From NCBI GenBank assembly GCA_002482435.1, contig DLFZ01000133.1, forward strand, positions 1 through 8,229: a stretch of 8,229 nt of DNA. Direction: 5' to 3'. The notes beneath the pieces were generated by a model. It saw only the letters and a list, made by a program, of their open reading frames with translations, was not told where the DNA came from and did not search any database. A program made the translations under genes and the position numbers. Every line of letters starts with the position of its first letter. The first letter of the stretch is position 1. Source of the stretch: Christensenella sp. UBA7707. Its GTDB lineage: Bacteria; Bacillota; Clostridia; Christensenellales; CAG-138. Below, in pieces: positions 6,317 to 8,229 of the stretch.

Positions 6317-6341
6317 CGTTTACCAAACCTTTTATAAATGA

Positions 6342-6384
6342 AATAAGTCCTTTGTGATGACATGCGCGTCACAAAGGACTTATT
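6342..6384. terminator. Long perfect hairpin between convergent genes
   Basis: AATAAGTCCTTTGTGA (6342-6357) pairs perfectly over 16 bp with 6369-6384 around an 11-base loop. It lies between the GNAT-like remnant and the end of the oppositely oriented MATE gene. On the minus strand the right arm leads into TTATTTCATTTAT, so it plausibly terminates MATE transcription and could act in both directions. Its length is unusual for a plain terminator, and it could instead be a scar of a mobile element. Confidence 0.6.
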
Positions 6385-6385
6385 G

Positions 6386-6416
6386 CAGCATGCTAAGCGG
6401 TGCGTGAGGCATGCTG
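6386..6416. repeat. Second inverted repeat next to the long hairpin
   Basis: CAGCATGC (6386-6393) and GCATGCTG (6409-6416) form an 8-bp perfect stem with a 15-base loop, starting one base after the 16-bp hairpin. The rest of the gap up to the MATE stop (6417-6477) shows nothing recognisable. Confidence 0.5.
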
Positions 6417-6477
6417 TAAAACCCGCCACAGCGATCTCGCGCGAATGGCCTTGACATTTGTGCGAAAGGCGTAGCCG

Positions 6478-7866
6478 CTACTTCCACGCGTTGAGCCACT
6501 TCTTCGAGCGGTAGCGCCAAAGGGAAATGAGGCCGCGCACCACAAGGTCACTGACCATGGCGATCCATACGCACATAAGCCCGAGGTTCGTCGTCGCAAG
6601 AAGGATGGCCGCAACGCTAAGCCGCACCACCCACATACCTGCAATGCTGATGTAAAAAGGCCATTTCGTATCGCCCGCGCCGCGCAAAACACCCGTTACC
6701 ACCATACCCAGGGCCACAAACGGCTGCGCAAACGCCTCCACGCGCAAAACCGAGCCGCCTAAAACCACAACTTCTTTGTCGGGCGTGAAAAGGGAAACCA
6801 AAAATTCCGCGCCGAAGTACAAAAACACGCCCATCAGCGTGAGAAAAAGCGCCCCACCCCAGGTGCAGTATTTGGCGTAGCGCTCCGCGAGCGCCTTCTT
6901 TCCCGCGCCGAGTGCCTGAGAAACGAGTGTGGTCGCCGCCGCGGAAAAGCCGTAGGCCGGCATATAGCTGATGGCTTCCGCTGTAATCGCGAGATAGTGC
7001 GCCGCAAGCGGCACCGTGCCAAGCCCCGTCACCATGGCGGTAATCACGATCTGCCCGCCGGAAATGGAGCAGCGCTCAAACGCCACGGGCGTGCCAAGGC
7101 GCGCCACAGTTTTTAAAAGCGGCCAATCGGGCTTGTAGTCACCACGGAAGGGAATTACAACGGGCAGGCTCTTTTTGGTGAACAGCACCCTTACAAGCAT
7201 CACGCCCGTAAAGGTGACCGCGATGGCGGTGGAAATGGCTGCGCCCGAAACCCCAAGGCCCGCGCCCCATAGGGTAAAGCCATGGCCGAATATGCTCACC
7301 TCACGCGTGGGGTAAATGAGGAACAGGTTCAAAAGTGCGTTCAGCACGTTGGTCGTAACGTTATAGTAAAGTGGGGTGCGCGTGTCGCCCGCGCAGCGGA
7401 TGACGTTAGAGCATACGTTGATGGCGAGGCTCATCAAATACACCGCGCTCGTAATGCGAAGGTAGCTTGTGGCATCCTCCCAAAGCACAGGGTCGGCATT
7501 GAGCCATACGGGAAGGCTCGAAGCGATGAGCTGCATTACAAGCGTGCAGAAAAGCCCAACAAAAAGCGTGGCCGTAAGCGACTGGCGCACGGCCTTTTTT
7601 GCGCCCTCAAGGTCGCCCTCACCGATGCGCCGCCCAACCAGCACCGCAAAGCCTATGCCCACCGCTGCAAAAATGCCGTTTACAAACCAAACGCTCGACG
7701 TGGTAACGGCGATGGAAGCCGTGGCGTTTTTGCCCAAAGCGCCCACCATGGCGGTGTTGATGTACTGCACGAAGGTTATGAGAAACTGCTCCAAAATGGA
7801 CGGCCATGCAAGGTACCAAATGACGCGCTCCGGCCGAAGGCGATCATCAAGAAAATCGTACTTCAT
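6478..7866 (-). CDS. MATE family multidrug/metabolite exporter
   Basis: This 462-residue membrane protein has twelve predicted helices in two homologous halves. Internal symmetry is plain: VIRCAGDTRTPL (155-166) in the first half answers VLRGAGDTKWPF (393-404) in the second, and LVGRRIGEGDLEGAK (76-90) answers LVSQALGAGKKALAE (314-328). These are hallmark MATE segments. MATE proteins export cationic drugs, toxins or metabolites across the cytoplasmic membrane in exchange for Na+ or H+; the substrate here is unknown. Length is normal (about 450). The natural N-terminus MKYDFLDD starts at ATG 7866 and no better start is seen, yet no clear Shine-Dalgarno precedes it: the upstream bases are a GC hairpin followed by CACTTTGTTTAT. 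The gene has its own promoter, stands alone, and points away from rarA. No linked regulator is visible beyond the symmetric sites in the shared promoter region. Confidence 0.95.
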   Translation of the reverse strand: MKYDFLDDRLRPERVIWYLAWPSILEQFLITFVQYINTAMVGALGKNATASIAVTTSSVWFVNGIFAAVGIGFAVLVGRRIGEGDLEGAKKAVRQSLTATLFVGLFCTLVMQLIASSLPVWLNADPVLWEDATSYLRITSAVYLMSLAINVCSNVIRCAGDTRTPLYYNVTTNVLNALLNLFLIYPTREVSIFGHGFTLWGAGLGVSGAAISTAIAVTFTGVMLVRVLFTKKSLPVVIPFRGDYKPDWPLLKTVARLGTPVAFERCSISGGQIVITAMVTGLGTVPLAAHYLAITAEAISYMPAYGFSAAATTLVSQALGAGKKALAERYAKYCTWGGALFLTLMGVFLYFGAEFLVSLFTPDKEVVVLGGSVLRVEAFAQPFVALGMVVTGVLRGAGDTKWPFYISIAGMWVVRLSVAAILLATTNLGLMCVWIAMVSDLVVRGLISLWRYRSKKWLNAWK

Positions 7867-7878
7867 ATAAACAAAGTG

Positions 7879-7893
7879 GCGGGCTAAACCCGC
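7879..7893 (-). promoter_or_regulatory. Hairpin in the MATE mRNA leader
   Basis: On the minus strand GCGGG, five bases and CCCGC form a short stem that ends 12 bases before the ATG and is followed by a T-rich stretch. It sits where a ribosome binding site would be expected. It could act as a weak attenuator or a translation control hairpin, or be incidental. Confidence 0.4.
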
Positions 7894-7926
7894 GCTTCAG
7901 AATTTTGACGAAAATGAAACAATCGA

Positions 7927-7955
7927 ATTATAGCTTAGGCGCAGCGTTGTGTAAA
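7927..7955 (-). promoter_or_regulatory. Promoter of the MATE gene
   Basis: On the minus strand TTTACA (7955-7950), 17 bases, then a perfect TATAAT (7932-7927). Transcription should begin near 7920, giving a leader of about 54 bases. Its -35 box overlaps the -35 of the plus-strand promoter pointing to rarA. Confidence 0.8.
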
Positions 7956-7976
7956 GGAGATTCTTTATTGTATAAT
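7947..7976 (+). promoter_or_regulatory. Plus-strand promoter leading to rarA
   Basis: TTGTGT (7947-7952), 18 bases, then a perfect TATAAT (7971-7976). Transcription would start near 7983 and cross about 175 bases of hairpin-rich leader before the rarA start. It is back to back with the MATE promoter, so the two polymerases would compete for overlapping DNA. Confidence 0.6.
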
Positions 7977-7993
7977 AACCGCAAGCGGTTATT
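7974..7993. promoter_or_regulatory. Palindrome at the start of the rarA leader
   Basis: AATAACCGC (7974-7982), AA, GCGGTTATT (7985-7993) is a perfect 9-bp inverted repeat that overlaps the -10 box and covers the expected +1. This position suits an operator. As RNA, only its 3' half would be fully included in the transcript, which favours a DNA-binding role. Confidence 0.5.
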
Positions 7994-8010
7994 CTACTGC
8001 TGATTATTAT

Positions 8011-8088
8011 GCGCGTGCGATCTTTGGCCTTGCGGCCAAACGCACATGCGCGGATGCTACCATAGCCGCTTCGCTTCTATGGTATCAT
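8011..8088 (+). other. Two consecutive stem-loops in the rarA leader
   Basis: The first stem-loop (8011-8051) has an inner perfect stem TTTGGCC/GGCCAAA closed by TTGC and an outer stem of GCGC and GTGCG with matching CGCAC and GCGC, interrupted by small bulges. The second (8054-8088) pairs TACCATAG with CTATGGTA, extended by ATG/CAT across one mismatch. A weak A-rich/T-rich pairing follows at 8108-8129 and ends in six T, which might act as a terminator. Together these could be a cis-acting leader, an attenuator or a small RNA. No known riboswitch class is recognised. Confidence 0.45.
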
Positions 8089-8158
8089 TTGAGAAAGACG
8101 GCCGTTAAAAAATGCCACCAAGCGCTTTTTTATTGCGGCAGTCATGGGGTGAATGCCG

Positions 8159-8229
8159 ATGAATACGGATCTTTTTTCCGGCACCGCGCAAAAAAACGCC
8201 CCCCTTGCGGATCGCATGCGCCCGCGCAC
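8159..8229 (+). CDS. rarA: Replication-associated recombination protein RarA (N-terminus only)
   Basis: Only the first 23 codons lie in the window. They read MNTDLFSGT, then APLADRMRPR, which is the characteristic opening of RarA/MgsA AAA+ ATPases, normally followed by T-L-D-E-hydrophobic-V-G-Q and the Walker A motif beyond the edge. RarA is a tetrameric clamp-loader-like ATPase that acts at stalled replication forks with RecA and SSB. ATG at 8159 follows GGGGTGA (8146-8152) by six bases. An in-frame ATG two codons upstream (8153) is too close to that site. The call rests on a short stretch, so the family is likely rather than proven. Confidence 0.75.
   Translation, partial: MNTDLFSGTAQKNAPLADRMRPR

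Noticed and set aside
8030..8043. 14-base identity (TTGCGGCCAAACGC) with positions 108-121
   Set aside because: One copy lies in the coding end of the membrane-protein gene and the other in a hairpin; no flanking similarity, so chance is the simplest reading.

Overview
The window looks like chromosomal housekeeping DNA from a fairly GC-rich, low-complexity-free Firmicute, most likely an uncultured or gut-type member of the Clostridia. The reasons are strong AGGAGG-type ribosome binding sites, TTG start codons behind them, consensus sigma-A promoters, compact intrinsic terminators, and the gene set itself (PadR with a HAAS-type membrane partner, FtsH, a PHP phosphoesterase, a divergent PRPP synthetase, a MATE exporter, RarA). 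The lineage is an inference from style and protein look, not from a marker gene.

Layout, left to right. Positions 53-1498 hold a minus-strand two-gene operon: a PadR repressor, then a six-helix membrane protein whose N-terminus resembles a HAAS domain. It has a near-perfect promoter, a 19-bp palindromic operator inside that promoter, and a terminator. Positions 1499-3714 hold ftsH on the plus strand, with its own extended -10 promoter and a TTG start. Positions 3725-4006 hold no gene but a dense string of stem-loops, bracketed by two identical 28-bp palindromic copies. Next come a PHP-domain phosphoesterase (4031-4867) and a PRPP synthetase (4980-6005). The synthetase has its own promoter, a palindrome at the expected transcription start, and a strong terminator. 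Positions 6125-6316 carry a short remnant that looks like the N-terminus of a GNAT acetyltransferase, followed by a long perfect hairpin. A MATE-family exporter occupies 6478-7866 on the minus strand. Its promoter overlaps, back to back, a plus-strand promoter that leads through about 180 bases of hairpin-rich leader into the first 23 codons of rarA, which runs off the right edge.

The genes do not form one pathway. FtsH (membrane protein quality control), PRPP synthetase (nucleotide, histidine and tryptophan precursors), PHP phosphatase (possibly turnover of nucleotide or RNA ends) and RarA (replication fork maintenance) are core functions, each largely transcribed on its own. The PadR/HAAS pair and the MATE exporter are more accessory. 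I see no tRNA, rRNA, CRISPR, complete transposon or defence system. The least explained pieces are the palindromic element after ftsH, the structured rarA leader, and the altered active-site motifs of the PRPP synthetase.
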